Assembly: GCF_016464375.1 (NCBI RefSeq)
Contig: NZ_JADDIU010000012.1
Span: 57,542 to 121,541, forward strand
Direction of reading: 5' to 3'
DNA length: 64,000 nt
Source of the DNA: Bacillus renqingensis
GTDB lineage: Bacteria; Bacillota; Bacilli; Bacillales; Cytobacillaceae
Part shown: one piece after another, positions 15,359 through 24,886 of the stretch
Position numbering within the stretch: the first letter of the stretch is position 1
Layout of the letters: each line of letters starts with the position of its first letter
Notes under the pieces: model-generated
What the model saw: the letters and a program-made list of their open reading frames with translations, nothing else
Databases searched by the model: none
What the model was told of the DNA's origin: nothing
Program-made: the position numbers and the translations under genes

Positions 15359-17773
15359 ATGTTCGTTTCATATAAATGGCTCCAGGATTATGTTGATTTA
15401 ACTGGGGTATCGGCTGCTGAACTTGCTGAAAAAATCACCAAAAGCGGGATTGAAGTGGAGGGAGTAGAGGTTCTAAATGAAGGCGTGAAAGGGGTTGTGG
15501 TTGGTCATGTTCTTGAACGTGAGAAACACCCAAATGCCGATAAATTAAACAAATGTTTGGTGGATATTGGTGCTGAAGAACCGGTGCAGATTATTTGCGG
15601 TGCTCCGAATGTTGATAAAGGACAAAAGGTTGCTGTTGCGACTGTTGGAGCGAAATTGCCAGGCAACTTTAAAATTAAAAGAGCGAAGCTTCGCGGCGAG
15701 GAATCTAACGGAATGATTTGTTCCCTTCAGGAGCTTGGCATCGAAGGAAAAATTGTCCCGAAAGAATATGCGGAGGGAATCTTTGTTTTTCCAGCAGATG
15801 CTGTAGTCGGTACTGATGCGATAGCTTTGTTAAACAGAGATGATGAGATCCTTGAGCTTGGGTTAACACCAAACAGAGCGGATTGCTTAAGCATGCTTGG
15901 TGTTGCCTACGAAGTCGCTGCGATTCTAGGTAGAGAAGTAAAGCTTCCGGAAACAAATCTTGAACCGGCGGCTGAAAAAGCATCTGATTACGTAAAGATT
16001 GTTGTGGAAGCACCAGAAGACAACCCATTATATTCTGCAAAAATGATTAAAAATGTAAAAATCGGTCCGTCACCGCTTTGGATGCAAGCGCGGTTAATGT
16101 CTGCCGGAATCCGTCCGCACAACAATGTGGTGGATATTACCAACTACATCTTGTTAGAATACGGCCAGCCGCTCCATGCTTTTGACTATGACCGCCTAGG
16201 TTCTAAAGAAATCCTTGTCCGCCGTGCACACGATGGTGAAAAATTTACCACGCTTGATGATGTCGAACGGACTTTAACTTCCGACCATCTCGTAATTACC
16301 AATGGAACCGTACCTGTTGCCCTTGCAGGTGTCATGGGCGGTGCCAATTCGGAGGTTACATCGGATACTAAGACAGTATTATTAGAATCTGCACTCTTTA
16401 ATGGTATTACGGTCCGAAAGGCTTCGAAAGACCATGGGCTGCGCAGTGAAGCGAGTGCTCGCTTTGAAAAAGGGGTGGATCCAAACCGCATCCGCCCAGC
16501 AGGCGACCGTGCAGCCTATTTAATGGCTAAATATGCCGGTGGTGAAGTGTTAGAAGGTGCAGCTGAGGTCGATACACTAACCGTTGAACCAGTTGTTGTT
16601 TCGATTACCCTTGAAAAAATAAACCGCGTGCTTGGAACGAATCTTGTTATGAGCCAAGTTAAAGAAATTTTTGAGCGATTGCAATTTGTGGCCTCGGTTG
16701 AGGGAGATACGATTACCGTCACTGCCCCAACGCGTCGCAGTGATATTAAAATCGAAGAAGACTTGATTGAAGAAGTTGCTCGTCTATATGGCTATGACAA
16801 TATTCCCAAAACATTGCCGGTAGGCTCCGCGGCACTTGGAAAACTAACAGCATACCAGAAGAAACGTCGCGTTGTCCGCGGATATTTGGAGGGGGCAGGT
16901 CTTTATCAGGCTGTTACGTATTCGTTAACAAGTAAGGAAAAGGCAGCCCAATATGCGTTGGAGAAACGAGAAGCAATTCGTTTAGCAATGCCAATGAGTG
17001 AGGACCACAGTGTATTAAGGTTAAGCTTATTGCCGCAGCTACTAGAAGTCGTTAAATACAATAGTGCCCGACAAAACGAGAACTTAGCCGTTTATGAAAC
17101 AGGAAACATCTTTCTAGCAAATGGCACTGATGTTCTTCCAGAAGAAAGAGAACATTTGGCAGCCGCGATGACCGGGCTATGGACGAATCATTCCTGGCAA
17201 GGCGAGAAGAAGCCGGTTGACTTCTTCGTTTTAAAGGGGATATTAGAAGGGTTATTTGCCAAGCTTGGATTAACCGACAAGGTGGGGTATGTTCAGGCAC
17301 ATGTCGAAGGGATGCATCCAGGCCGGACAGCCGACATCCTGCTGAACGGCTCCAAAATCGGCTTTGTTGGGCAAGTACACCCGGGCGTCCAAAAAGAACT
17401 TGATTTGAAAGATACGTATGTCTTTGAACTTTCTTTACAAGCTGTGCTGAAAGAAAAAACAGACGATTTACAATATGAAGCCATCCCACGCTTCCCGTCC
17501 ATCACAAGAGATATTGCCCTTGTGGCAAACAAAGAAACGGTGTCAGGCACCATGAAGAATATCATTCTCGAGGCCGGTGCTCCGCTTTTGAAGGAGGCTC
17601 ATGTCTTTGATTTATATGAAGGCGACAAGATGGAGGAAGGCAAGAAATCGATTGCCTTTTCATTAAAATATGCTCATCCTAAACGAACACTTACCGACGA
17701 GGAAGTAACAAAGGTTCATGAAAAGGTGCTTGCAGCCTTGAAAGAAAAGACTGGGGCAGTTTTACGGGGATAA
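15359..17773 (+). CDS. pheT: Phenylalanyl-tRNA synthetase beta chain
   Basis: This is the large subunit, involved in tRNA binding and editing of mischarged Tyr. The 804-aa protein shows the N-terminal EMAP-like tRNA-binding domain (residues about 40-155), the B3/B4 editing region near residues 210-380 ([10 protein letters not shown]), B5 near 410-475, the inactive class II-like core, and the C-terminal anticodon-binding FDX-ACB domain ([12 protein letters not shown] to the end). TAGGAGG precedes the ATG. Nucleotides 17539-17551 inside the last domain are an exact copy of the GGTGTCAGGCACC repeat motif, encoding VSGT. Confidence 0.98.
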   Translation: MFVSYKWLQDYVDLTGVSAAELAEKITKSGIEVEGVEVLNEGVKGVVVGHVLEREKHPNADKLNKCLVDIGAEEPVQIICGAPNVDKGQKVAVATVGAKLPGNFKIKRAKLRGEESNGMICSLQELGIEGKIVPKEYAEGIFVFPADAVVGTDAIALLNRDDEILELGLTPNRADCLSMLGVAYEVAAILGREVKLPETNLEPAAEKASDYVKIVVEAPEDNPLYSAKMIKNVKIGPSPLWMQARLMSAGIRPHNNVVDITNYILLEYGQPLHAFDYDRLGSKEILVRRAHDGEKFTTLDDVERTLTSDHLVITNGTVPVALAGVMGGANSEVTSDTKTVLLESALFNGITVRKASKDHGLRSEASARFEKGVDPNRIRPAGDRAAYLMAKYAGGEVLEGAAEVDTLTVEPVVVSITLEKINRVLGTNLVMSQVKEIFERLQFVASVEGDTITVTAPTRRSDIKIEEDLIEEVARLYGYDNIPKTLPVGSAALGKLTAYQKKRRVVRGYLEGAGLYQAVTYSLTSKEKAAQYALEKREAIRLAMPMSEDHSVLRLSLLPQLLEVVKYNSARQNENLAVYETGNIFLANGTDVLPEEREHLAAAMTGLWTNHSWQGEKKPVDFFVLKGILEGLFAKLGLTDKVGYVQAHVEGMHPGRTADILLNGSKIGFVGQVHPGVQKELDLKDTYVFELSLQAVLKEKTDDLQYEAIPRFPSITRDIALVANKETVSGTMKNIILEAGAPLLKEAHVFDLYEGDKMEEGKKSIAFSLKYAHPKRTLTDEEVTKVHEKVLAALKEKTGAVLRG
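17539..17551 (+). repeat. GGTGTCAGGCACC motif inside pheT
   Basis: The exact 13-mer is part of ACGGTGTCAGGCACCATG, read in frame as T-V-S-G-T-M in the anticodon-binding domain. Confidence 0.7.
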
Positions 17774-17775
17774 TT

Positions 17776-17806
17776 AGAAAAAGCTAGCTTTTTGCTAGCT
17801 TTTTCT
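17776..17806 (+). terminator. Intrinsic terminator of pheST
   Basis: A 13-bp perfect stem (17776-17788 with 17794-17806) has a T5 loop and ends in a T-rich arm. Confidence 0.85.
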
Positions 17807-17820
17807 GATTGGATTTTAGA

Positions 17821-17914
17821 TTCGCGGATAACTTTTGATTTTCGCGGATAAGTAGGGGAGATTCGCAGATAACTGGGCTGAATTCGCGGATAACCTCCAA
17901 AAATTCGCGGATAA
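17821..17914. repeat. Five phased TTCGCGGATAA direct repeats
   Basis: Copies start at 17821, 17841, 17862, 17883 and 17904, at intervals of 20, 21, 21 and 21 bp. Four are identical over 11 bp; the third reads TTCGCAGATAA. The spacers between them differ. The array lies between the convergent ends of pheT and the pterin dehydratase remnant. Confidence 0.85.
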
Positions 17915-17930
17915 TTGAAATCGTAAGCTA

Positions 17931-17965
17931 AAAAAAGCTGCCCCATCATAAAATTAATGGGGCAG
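17931..17965 (-). terminator. Terminator of the rnhC-side transcript
   Basis: CTGCCCCAT and ATGGGGCAG (plus-strand 17938-17946 and 17957-17965) form a 9-bp stem followed on the minus strand by CTTTTTTAG. Confidence 0.85.
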
Positions 17966-17971
17966 TCTTCC

Positions 17972-18226
17972 TTATATCTTATATTTCTCAAAGCAACGTT
18001 TAAATTCATTAATTCCCCTGCATTCCAGGAACTCAATCTTAAAGTTACTAAGCTAGAAATAAACGGATGATGCTGCCGCTCTTCCGAAAGCTCCGCCATT
18101 TCCCTGAACAAATGCTATTCCCTTTAAAAATTCCCGAACACGGTGCTTTTTCACAATAAATTTTCCGTCTAATTTTTTCCAATTGTTTAAGCTAGAAACA
18201 GATTGAGTAACCTCGGCATATAACAC
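17972..18226 (-). pseudogene. Broken pterin-4a-carbinolamine dehydratase
   Basis: Reading leftward from GTG 18226 gives VLYAEVTQSVSSLNNWKKLD and then REFLKGIAFV, the N-terminal half of a pterin-4-alpha-carbinolamine dehydratase. Near 18098-18104 the frame breaks. The next frame gives REMAELSEERQHHPFIS and LVTLRLSSWNAG, the family core with its HHP motif. A further shift near 18025 would be needed to reach the plausible end GINEFKRCFEKYKI at 17972. A short deletion seems to follow PFIS, where the family has three or four more residues. The remnant starts 6 nt after the rnhC stop and so was its operon partner. A sequencing error could explain one shift but hardly all. Confidence 0.75.
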
Positions 18227-18231
18227 CTCTC

Positions 18232-19182
18232 CTAACGCCTCTTCTTATGAGCAAGCGCCATCGCCTTTTCGGTATTAGCAAAATGCAGCTTTACAAATGA
18301 GCCAAGACTATCGCGCCCCTTTTGTAAAATAAGCTTTGCTGCTGCTTCATCGACAAGTGCCCCGGCCCCTTTTGGAATTTTAAAACCGGCCGCTGCACTT
18401 AGCTTATCGATATATTGAATAAAGGCATAGCGGGCAAGAATACTGGCAGCGGCTACAGCAAGATGGATACCCTCAGCCTTGGTACTAAAGTACACGTTCT
18501 CGCGGGCGATTGTCTTTTGACCTTTAATATGCTGAAAATAAGTACTCGGCTGGACAAATTGATCAATCAAAATCGCCTCCGGCTTTTCCGGCGCTATTTT
18601 CTCCAATACATTTACGATTGCTTGATTATGAAGCAAGGCCTTCATTTTCCCTTGCGACATCCCCTTTTGCTGGACCTTGTTATACTTTTCATTTTTCAAG
18701 GTCATCAGGCTAAATGGAACGACGTCTTTTATCACTTTGGCAATTTCAATGATTTTTTCATCGTTCAAATCCTTGGAATCTCTTACACCTAATTCCTGTA
18801 ATAAAGGAATATTCTCTTTCTTCACATAGGCGGCAACAACGGTAATCGGTCCGAAAAAGTCACCTGTGCCGACCTCATCGGAGCCAATCACAGACAATTG
18901 CTCAATCCCCACCGGAACATCGCCTTTTGCAGCCGACTTAGATTTAGCGGTCGCTGACTTTTTAGTTTCCGCTGAGCCCCCCTTCTGCCATTTCCCGGCT
19001 TCCTTTTCACAATCATTCCCTTGAAAAAGCACTTTCCCTGATTGGTAGGCTGTGATGGTGCAGCCGGCTGTTTTAGCCGCAAACACGCCACCGGGAGGGA
19101 GTTTGTTCAAAAGCTGGTTTTGATAACATTTTTTCATTTCACCAATCGTATTTTTTCCACAAATTAAAACAATTTGTCCCAT
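18232..19182 (-). CDS. rnhC: Ribonuclease HIII
   Basis: This enzyme cleaves the RNA strand of RNA-DNA hybrids. The 316-aa protein has the HIII-type N-terminal TBP-like domain (AAKTAGCTITAYQSGKVLFQG) and the RNase H catalytic domain with IGSDEVGTGDFFGPITV (acidic DEDD-type residues), GVRDSKDLND and EAILIDQF. A lysine-rich linker at about residues 80-100 separates the two. The ATG at 19182 has a weak GTGGTG ahead of it. The gene is convergent with pheST and followed by the pterin dehydratase remnant. Confidence 0.96.
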   Translation of the reverse strand: MGQIVLICGKNTIGEMKKCYQNQLLNKLPPGGVFAAKTAGCTITAYQSGKVLFQGNDCEKEAGKWQKGGSAETKKSATAKSKSAAKGDVPVGIEQLSVIGSDEVGTGDFFGPITVVAAYVKKENIPLLQELGVRDSKDLNDEKIIEIAKVIKDVVPFSLMTLKNEKYNKVQQKGMSQGKMKALLHNQAIVNVLEKIAPEKPEAILIDQFVQPSTYFQHIKGQKTIARENVYFSTKAEGIHLAVAAASILARYAFIQYIDKLSAAAGFKIPKGAGALVDEAAAKLILQKGRDSLGSFVKLHFANTEKAMALAHKKRR

Positions 19183-19208
19183 AATTCAACACCACATTTC
19201 TTTTGACT

Positions 19209-19237
19209 TTTCCAGTTCTGTCTATTCATGTTATGAT
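19209..19237 (+). promoter_or_regulatory. Extended -10 promoter of zapA-cvpA
   Basis: TGTTATGAT (extended -10, TATGAT at 19232-19237) has a 17-bp spacing to TTTCCA at 19209-19214. Confidence 0.65.
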
Positions 19238-19271
19238 AGAGTGTAGGAGTCTTTGATTGGAGGCATTTACG

Positions 19272-19535
19272 TTGTCAAATACACAGAAGAATAGAATATC
19301 TGTTGAGATTTTTGGAACTCAATACGTCATATTGGGTACAGAAAGTACCGACCACATACGTCATGTTGCATCATTAGTTGACAATAAAATGCGCGAAATC
19401 AGTTCCAAGAATCCAGGGTTAGGCATTAATCAACTTGCTGTTTTAACAGCAGTAAATGCAGTTAATGATTATCTTAAAATGAAAGACGAATTAAAACGGC
19501 TGCATACAGAACAACAACCAGAAAAGGAATTATAA
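19272..19535 (+). CDS. zapA: Cell division protein ZapA
   Basis: ZapA binds FtsZ and stabilises the Z ring. The 87-aa protein has the ZapA beta-hairpin (NRISVEIFGTQYVILGTES) and a C-terminal coiled-coil helix (AVLTAVNAVNDYLKMKDELKRL). TTG 19272 lies 7 nt after TTGGAGG and gives the family N-terminus; TTG 19257 is a weaker alternative with five extra codons. It lies only 3 nt ahead of cvpA. Confidence 0.93.
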   Translation: MSNTQKNRISVEIFGTQYVILGTESTDHIRHVASLVDNKMREISSKNPGLGINQLAVLTAVNAVNDYLKMKDELKRLHTEQQPEKEL

Positions 19536-19538
19536 TAT

Positions 19539-20081
19539 ATGTTAGATTTAGCGATTATTCTCTTTCTTGTCATTGGCTTCTTTGTTGGTCTTAAAAGAGG
19601 CTTTATCTTACAGCTTGTCCATTTCACAAGCTTTATTATCGCATATGTGGTCGCCTATTTATACTATGATGAATTGGCCCCAAAGTTAACGCTGTGGATT
19701 CCGTACCCCAGCTTTGGGAATGACCCGACGTTAAAAATCTTAACGGACGCAAGCAATATGGAAACCGCATTTTATCGGGCGATTGCCTTTGTCATCATCT
19801 TTTTTGCGGTAAAAATCATCTTGCAAATTATTGGTTCAATGCTTGATTTTATTGCTCATTTACCGGTCTTAAAGCAATTAAATATTTGGGCTGGTGGAAT
19901 GTTTGGTTTTTTAGAAGTCTATTTACTTCTTTTTATTGTATTATACATTGCCGCCTTATTACCAATTGAATCATTACAAACAATCTTAAATCATTCGTTT
20001 TTAGCAAATACAATCGTGAATGACACTCCAGTCCTTTCAGAGCAATTAAAAGGCTGGTGGATGGATCATACAGCTGCGTGA
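19539..20081 (+). CDS. cvpA: CvpA family membrane protein
   Basis: This 180-aa integral membrane protein of the CvpA family (YshB in B. subtilis) has four hydrophobic segments at about residues 1-20, 25-45, 80-105 and 115-145. It opens LDLAIILFLVIGFFVGLKRGF, the family signature. Members are linked to colicin V secretion and to envelope or division functions, but the activity is not settled. It overlaps the zapA operon and ends at a terminator. Confidence 0.9.
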   Translation: MLDLAIILFLVIGFFVGLKRGFILQLVHFTSFIIAYVVAYLYYDELAPKLTLWIPYPSFGNDPTLKILTDASNMETAFYRAIAFVIIFFAVKIILQIIGSMLDFIAHLPVLKQLNIWAGGMFGFLEVYLLLFIVLYIAALLPIESLQTILNHSFLANTIVNDTPVLSEQLKGWWMDHTAA

Positions 20082-20107
20082 ACTTCTCTGTAGCAGAGAA
20101 GTTTTTC
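20081..20107 (+). terminator. Terminator of zapA-cvpA
   Basis: AACTTCTCT at 20081-20089 pairs with AGAGAAGTT at 20095-20103, then Ts. Confidence 0.85.
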
Positions 20108-20142
20108 TATTAAGGGCAAACTAAATGAAGCAGGTGAATGTT

Positions 20143-21870
20143 ATGGGAGTGAATAAAAAAGAAGTAGTACGCCTTTTAGAGATGATTGCGATTTATATGG
20201 AGTTAAAAGGAGAGAATCCCTTTAAGGTGTCAGCTTTTCGCAAAGCCGCTGCTGCATTAGAAACGGATGACCGAAGTTTATCGGAAATAGAGGACTTTAC
20301 CGCCATAGCAGGAATTGGCAAAGGAACAGCAGCCGTTATTGATGAATATATAAAAGATGGCTCCTCTTCGGTGTTAAAGGAGCTTAAAGAAGAGGTTCCT
20401 GCGGGATTAATACCGCTGCTGCAGCTCCCGGGGCTTGGCGGCAAAAAAATTGCAAAACTGTATAAGGAATTAGGAATCACAGATGTTACCAGCCTGAAGG
20501 CGGCCTGCAAGGCAGGACGGGTTCAAGCCCTTGCTGGTTTTGGCAAAAAGACAGAAGAAAAAATAGCAGCAGCAATTGCTAATGTCGGAACAAGACCGGA
20601 ACGGCTTCCACTGGCCTACATGCTGCCGGTTGCTGAGCAGATTGAAGCAAAGCTTGCTGAAATGACAGATATTGAACGATTTTCACGGGCAGGAAGTTTA
20701 AGGCGAATGCGGGAAACGGTTAGGGACCTTGATTTCATCATCGCCACGACCAAACCTGAAACGGTACGTGAGCATTTATTGAAGTTGCCAAGCATTAAAG
20801 AGGTTATCGGTGCCGGTGGGACGAAGGTATCGTTAGTATTTGCGTTAGATTACGATATTTCTGTTGACTTTCGCTTAGTTAAACCAGAGGAATTTATCAC
20901 CACATTACATCATTTTACCGGCTCCAAGGAACATAATGTCCGTATGCGTCAGTTGGCAAAGGAACGCGGTGAAAAAATTAGTGAATATGGAGTGGAAAAT
21001 AGCGAAACAGGTGAAATCGTGACATTTGCATCAGAGGAAGAATTTTTCAAGCATTTTGATTTGCCGTTTATTCCACCTGAAATTCGCGAGGACGGACGTG
21101 AAGTGGATCATTATTCCGAAAATGAAAGTTTAATCGAACTGACGGATATAAAAGGCGATCTCCATATGCATACGACATGGAGCGATGGGGCACATTCCAT
21201 CGAGGAGATGGTTGAAGCGTGCCGTTCACGCGGCTATCGTTACATGGCCATCACCGACCATTCCCAATATTTAAAGGTAGCAAATGGTCTCACTGCTGAA
21301 AGACTGCTCAAGCAACACGAAGAAATTAAGAAATTAAACCAAAAATACGACGATATTTTGATATTATCCGGGGTGGAAATGGATATATTGCCGGATGGCA
21401 CCTTAGACTATGAGGATGAGGTGTTAGCGAAAATGGATTTTGTGATTGCCTCTATCCATTCAGCTTTTACACAGTCAAAGGAAAAAATTATGGAGCGGTT
21501 GAAGACGGCTCTTGCTAACCCACATGTTGATTTAATTGCCCATCCGACAGGCAGGAAAATCGGCCGCCGCGATGGTTATGATGTCGATATCGATTTACTC
21601 ATCGAGTTAGCAAAAAAAACGAACACGGCGTTAGAATTGAACGCCAACCCAAACCGGCTGGACTTGAAGGCGGACTATTTACGGAAGGCCCAGGAGGCAG
21701 GGGTGAAGATTTTCATTAATACCGATGCTCACCGAAAGGAAACATTAAGCCATATGGAAATCGGAGTATCTGCCGCCAAGAAGGGTTGGATTAAACAATC
21801 AACGGTCCTTAACGCGCTTGAACCAGACGAATTATTGGATTTTTTGCATAACAGAAAAAAGGAGGTCTAA
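20143..21870 (+). CDS. polX: DNA polymerase X with PHP exonuclease domain
   Basis: This family X polymerase is used in gap-filling repair. The 575-aa protein has an N-terminal helix-hairpin-helix region ([40 protein letters not shown]), a nucleotidyltransferase core ([16 protein letters not shown] with catalytic aspartates, [10 protein letters not shown]) and a C-terminal PHP metal-dependent phosphoesterase ([35 protein letters not shown]), giving 3'-5' exonuclease activity in the B. subtilis homologue. ATG 20143 follows CAGGTGAATGTT; ATG 20125 lies 18 nt upstream and cannot be excluded. It overlaps the reading region of mutS2 by spacing only. Confidence 0.95.
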   Translation: MGVNKKEVVRLLEMIAIYMELKGENPFKVSAFRKAAAALETDDRSLSEIEDFTAIAGIGKGTAAVIDEYIKDGSSSVLKELKEEVPAGLIPLLQLPGLGGKKIAKLYKELGITDVTSLKAACKAGRVQALAGFGKKTEEKIAAAIANVGTRPERLPLAYMLPVAEQIEAKLAEMTDIERFSRAGSLRRMRETVRDLDFIIATTKPETVREHLLKLPSIKEVIGAGGTKVSLVFALDYDISVDFRLVKPEEFITTLHHFTGSKEHNVRMRQLAKERGEKISEYGVENSETGEIVTFASEEEFFKHFDLPFIPPEIREDGREVDHYSENESLIELTDIKGDLHMHTTWSDGAHSIEEMVEACRSRGYRYMAITDHSQYLKVANGLTAERLLKQHEEIKKLNQKYDDILILSGVEMDILPDGTLDYEDEVLAKMDFVIASIHSAFTQSKEKIMERLKTALANPHVDLIAHPTGRKIGRRDGYDVDIDLLIELAKKTNTALELNANPNRLDLKADYLRKAQEAGVKIFINTDAHRKETLSHMEIGVSAAKKGWIKQSTVLNALEPDELLDFLHNRKKEV

Positions 21871-21874
21871 CCTC

Positions 21875-24235
21875 ATGCAAGAAAGAGTGTTAAAGGTTTT
21901 AGAGTTCATTAAAGTAAGAGAGCAGCTAGTAGAGCATGCTGCCTCAGCGCTTGGAAAAGAAAAAATAACAACTTTAGTGCCGTCCACGGACTTCACGGAG
22001 ATTGTCAAGCTTCAAGCCGAAACAGATGAAGCGGTGACAGTGTATCGAATTAAGGGAAATGTCCCGTTATCGGGGATTTATGATATTAGACCGCATATCA
22101 AACGTTCCGTCATTGGCGGTGTCTTAAGCCCGCATGAACTGATACAAATTGTCAGTACCATTCATGCAAGCCGGCAGCTGAAACGATTTATCGAGGAAAT
22201 TGATGATGAGCGGGCAGATATCCCGATACTGAGGGAGCAGGTCGAGCAGATTATCCCGTTAACGAACCTTGAACAGGCTATTAGGCAGGCGATTGATGAA
22301 AGCGGCGAGGTCCTGGATGGTGCAAGCGAGCTGCTGCGTTCCTTGAGGCATCAGCTGCGTTCGAATGAAGCACGGGTGCGTGAAAAATTAGAAAGTATGA
22401 TTCGTTCCTCCAGTGCCGCGAAGATGTTATCTGATGCCATTATTACCATCCGTAATGACCGCTTTGTGATTCCGGTTAAACAGGAATACCGCGGCCATTA
22501 CGGCGGGATTATTCACGATCAAAGCGCATCAGGACAAACATTATTTATTGAGCCGCAGGCGATCGTGCAATTAAATAATCAATTGCAAGATATTCGTGTC
22601 AAGGAACAGCTGGAAATCGAACGAATTCTTTCCGAATTGTCAGCCAAATCGGCAGAATATGAAGGCGAACTGCAAATAATAGTGAAGGTCTTGGCGAATT
22701 TAGATTTTATTTTTGCTAAGGCAAGGTACGGAAAAAAAATGAAAGCAACCATGCCTATTATGAACAATGAGGGCAGGATTGCTTTATATAAAGCGAGACA
22801 TCCATTAATCCCCATTGATGAGGTCGTGGCAAATGATATTATCCTCGGCACTGACTATACAACCATTGTGATTACCGGTCCCAACACTGGTGGAAAAACC
22901 GTGACCCTCAAAACGCTTGGATTATGTTCGCTCATGGCCCAGGCCGGTTTGCAGGTGCCTGCCCAGGATGGTTCCGAGCTTGCCGTTTTCGATGCCGTCT
23001 ATGCGGATATTGGCGACGAACAGTCCATCGAACAAAGCTTAAGTACGTTCTCTTCGCATATGGTGAATATTGTAGATATTTTAAAAAGGGTCAATCATAA
23101 CAGTCTTGTCTTGTTTGATGAGCTTGGTGCCGGTACCGACCCACAAGAAGGGGCAGCGCTGGCCATCTCGATTTTAGACGAGGTTCACCGGATCGGGGCG
23201 AGGGTGGTTGCTACCACTCACTACCCGGAATTAAAAGCCTACGGCTATAATCGTGAGGGTGTCTTGAATGCCAGCGTCGAGTTTGATGTCGAGACACTGA
23301 GCCCCACCTATAAACTATTGCTTGGTGTCCCTGGACGTAGTAATGCATTTGAAATTTCTAAACGCCTTGGCCTTAACGAACGGGTTATTGCAAATGCACG
23401 CTCACACGTTAGCGAGGATACCAATCAAATTGATAAAATGATTGCTTCGTTAGAAGAAAGCAAGCGGCTGGCAGAAAGCGAGCAGCAGGAGGCTCGTGAA
23501 TATTTAAAGCAAGCGGAAAAACTTCACAAAGATTTGCAAAACCAGATGATGGAGTTTTACGAGAAAAAACAGGCGATGCTTGAAAAAGCGGCTGAAAAAG
23601 CCGAAGGAATTGTTGATGAGGCAAAAAAAGAAGCGGCACTGGTGATTCGTGATCTGCGGAAAATGAGAACAGAAAAGCATGCCGAAATAAAGGAACATGA
23701 ATTAATAGATGCTAAAAGGCGTCTTGAAAAAGCTGCCCCGGAGATTCCGAAAGCAGCTAAGCTGAAAGGTAAGAATAACAAAAGGCATAAGTACATGCCG
23801 GGGGATGAAGTAAAGGTTCTATCCTTTGACCAAAAAGGGACACTGCTCGATAAGGTGTCAGATGATGAGTGGCAGGTTCAAATTGGGATTTTAAAAATGA
23901 AGGTAAAGGAAAAGGACATGGAATACATGGGGGCTCCCGTCACAAAACAAGAGACAAAACCGCTTACGATTGTAAAGGGAAGCGACTCTCATGTTAAACT
24001 GGAGTTAGACCTGCGCGGGGAACGTTATGAGAACGCTCTGTTAAAGGTAGAAAAATATATCGATGATGCCCTCTTGGCCAGTTATCCGCGTGTATCTATA
24101 ATTCATGGAAAAGGAACAGGTGCCTTAAGACAGGGGGTTCAGGAGTATTTAAGAAACCATCGATCAGTCAAGAAAATCCGCTTTGGTGAAGCCAGTGAAG
24201 GTGGTACAGGTGTCACTGTTGTGGAATTTAAATAA
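21875..24235 (+). CDS. mutS2: MutS2 ATPase/endonuclease
   Basis: MutS2 acts on branched DNA and, as shown in some Firmicutes, on collided ribosomes, rather than in mismatch repair. The 786-aa protein has core and lever regions, then the MutS ATPase (Walker [15 protein letters not shown] near residue 335, Walker [17 protein letters not shown] near 410, [11 protein letters not shown]). A long coiled coil (about 510-640) and a C-terminal Smr nuclease domain follow ([18 protein letters not shown] and [12 protein letters not shown]). AAAGGAGG precedes ATG 21875. It starts 4 nt after polX. Confidence 0.96.
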   Translation: MQERVLKVLEFIKVREQLVEHAASALGKEKITTLVPSTDFTEIVKLQAETDEAVTVYRIKGNVPLSGIYDIRPHIKRSVIGGVLSPHELIQIVSTIHASRQLKRFIEEIDDERADIPILREQVEQIIPLTNLEQAIRQAIDESGEVLDGASELLRSLRHQLRSNEARVREKLESMIRSSSAAKMLSDAIITIRNDRFVIPVKQEYRGHYGGIIHDQSASGQTLFIEPQAIVQLNNQLQDIRVKEQLEIERILSELSAKSAEYEGELQIIVKVLANLDFIFAKARYGKKMKATMPIMNNEGRIALYKARHPLIPIDEVVANDIILGTDYTTIVITGPNTGGKTVTLKTLGLCSLMAQAGLQVPAQDGSELAVFDAVYADIGDEQSIEQSLSTFSSHMVNIVDILKRVNHNSLVLFDELGAGTDPQEGAALAISILDEVHRIGARVVATTHYPELKAYGYNREGVLNASVEFDVETLSPTYKLLLGVPGRSNAFEISKRLGLNERVIANARSHVSEDTNQIDKMIASLEESKRLAESEQQEAREYLKQAEKLHKDLQNQMMEFYEKKQAMLEKAAEKAEGIVDEAKKEAALVIRDLRKMRTEKHAEIKEHELIDAKRRLEKAAPEIPKAAKLKGKNNKRHKYMPGDEVKVLSFDQKGTLLDKVSDDEWQVQIGILKMKVKEKDMEYMGAPVTKQETKPLTIVKGSDSHVKLELDLRGERYENALLKVEKYIDDALLASYPRVSIIHGKGTGALRQGVQEYLRNHRSVKKIRFGEASEGGTGVTVVEFK

Positions 24236-24253
24236 TGCCGGGGAGACTTTGCA

Positions 24254-24661
24254 ATGAACCAGTTCTGGGAAAACGAATATATACAAATAGCAGCCTATTA
24301 TAGTGTTGTCATTTTATGTATGATTGTTTTTTTGGCCATCTTTGAATTGGTCACAAAATATCGCAATTGGGAAGAAATTAAGAAAGGAAATGTAGCCGTT
24401 GCCTTGGCAACCGGTGGAAAAATATTTGGTGTCGCCAATATTTTTCGTCATACAATCGAAGCACATACATCGCTGCTGCTCATGATTGGCTGGGGGATTT
24501 ATGGATTTTTTCTCTTATTAATTGGTTATTTTATCTTTGAATTTTTAACACCGAAATTCCATATTGATGAAGAAATCCAAAACGATAATCGTGCAGTAGG
24601 CTTAATTTCGCTGATCATTTCTATTGGACTTTCCTATGTAATTGGGGCTGGCATTTCTTAA
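24254..24661 (+). CDS. yshE: DUF350 membrane protein YshE
   Basis: This 135-aa integral membrane protein of the DUF350 family has four hydrophobic segments (about residues 14-34, 50-65, 80-100 and 115-134). The family motif WEEIKKGNVAVALATGGKIFGVANI is at 38-62. Function is unknown. It follows mutS2 by 18 nt, as in B. subtilis. Confidence 0.88.
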   Translation: MNQFWENEYIQIAAYYSVVILCMIVFLAIFELVTKYRNWEEIKKGNVAVALATGGKIFGVANIFRHTIEAHTSLLLMIGWGIYGFFLLLIGYFIFEFLTPKFHIDEEIQNDNRAVGLISLIISIGLSYVIGAGIS

Positions 24662-24676
24662 GGGGAGAATGAAAAA

Positions 24677-24760
24677 GTGGAAACTTTAGCAAAAGTATTA
24701 ATTGGTTTATGCGGTTTGTTTTTGCTTATTGGCATTGTTTATCTTCTATTTTTTGCATGA
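24677..24760 (+). CDS. 27-aa hydrophobic peptide
   Basis: GTG 24677 opens a 27-residue frame, METLAKVLIGLCGLFLLIGI then VYLLFFA, ending TGA at 24758. It is a single membrane-spanning segment with almost no other sequence. AGGGGAG (24661-24667) gives a spacing of 9 nt, and a terminator follows 4 nt after the stop. It is too short for most gene callers. An alternative frame from ATG 24669 encodes only six residues (MKKWKL). The tight packing after yshE and before the terminator supports a real small protein. Confidence 0.55.
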   Translation: METLAKVLIGLCGLFLLIGIVYLLFFA

Positions 24761-24763
24761 CGG

Positions 24764-24800
24764 AAAATCACCGCTGTCTGCTTTTGGCGGTGATTTTTTT
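24764..24800 (+). terminator. Terminator of polX-mutS2-yshE
   Basis: ATCACCGC and GCGGTGAT (3' arm 24787-24794) form a stem extended by A-T pairs and followed by T7. Confidence 0.85.
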
Positions 24801-24804
24801 ACAT

Positions 24805-24833
24805 TTGTTAATTGTAAAATACTGTACTATAAT
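24805..24833 (+). promoter_or_regulatory. Sigma-A promoter of lcfA
   Basis: TTGTTA at 24805-24810 and TATAAT at 24828-24833 are 17 bp apart. I saw no TGAATGA-type FadR operator here, unlike at 26678. Confidence 0.75.
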
Positions 24834-24886
24834 AGAAAGAGTAATCGAAATTTTTAAAAAGTTATCCAATAAAGGGAGGTTTATGA

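Noticed and set aside
17821..17914. Possible CRISPR array
   Set aside because: Repeats are only 11 bp and spacers about 10 bp, with no cas genes; far too short for CRISPR.
17716..18111. 131-aa minus-strand frame with repeated YPRI-like peptides
   Set aside because: It joins the end of a broken pterin dehydratase, a terminator, the TTCGCGGATAA array and the antisense of pheT; no single protein is plausible.
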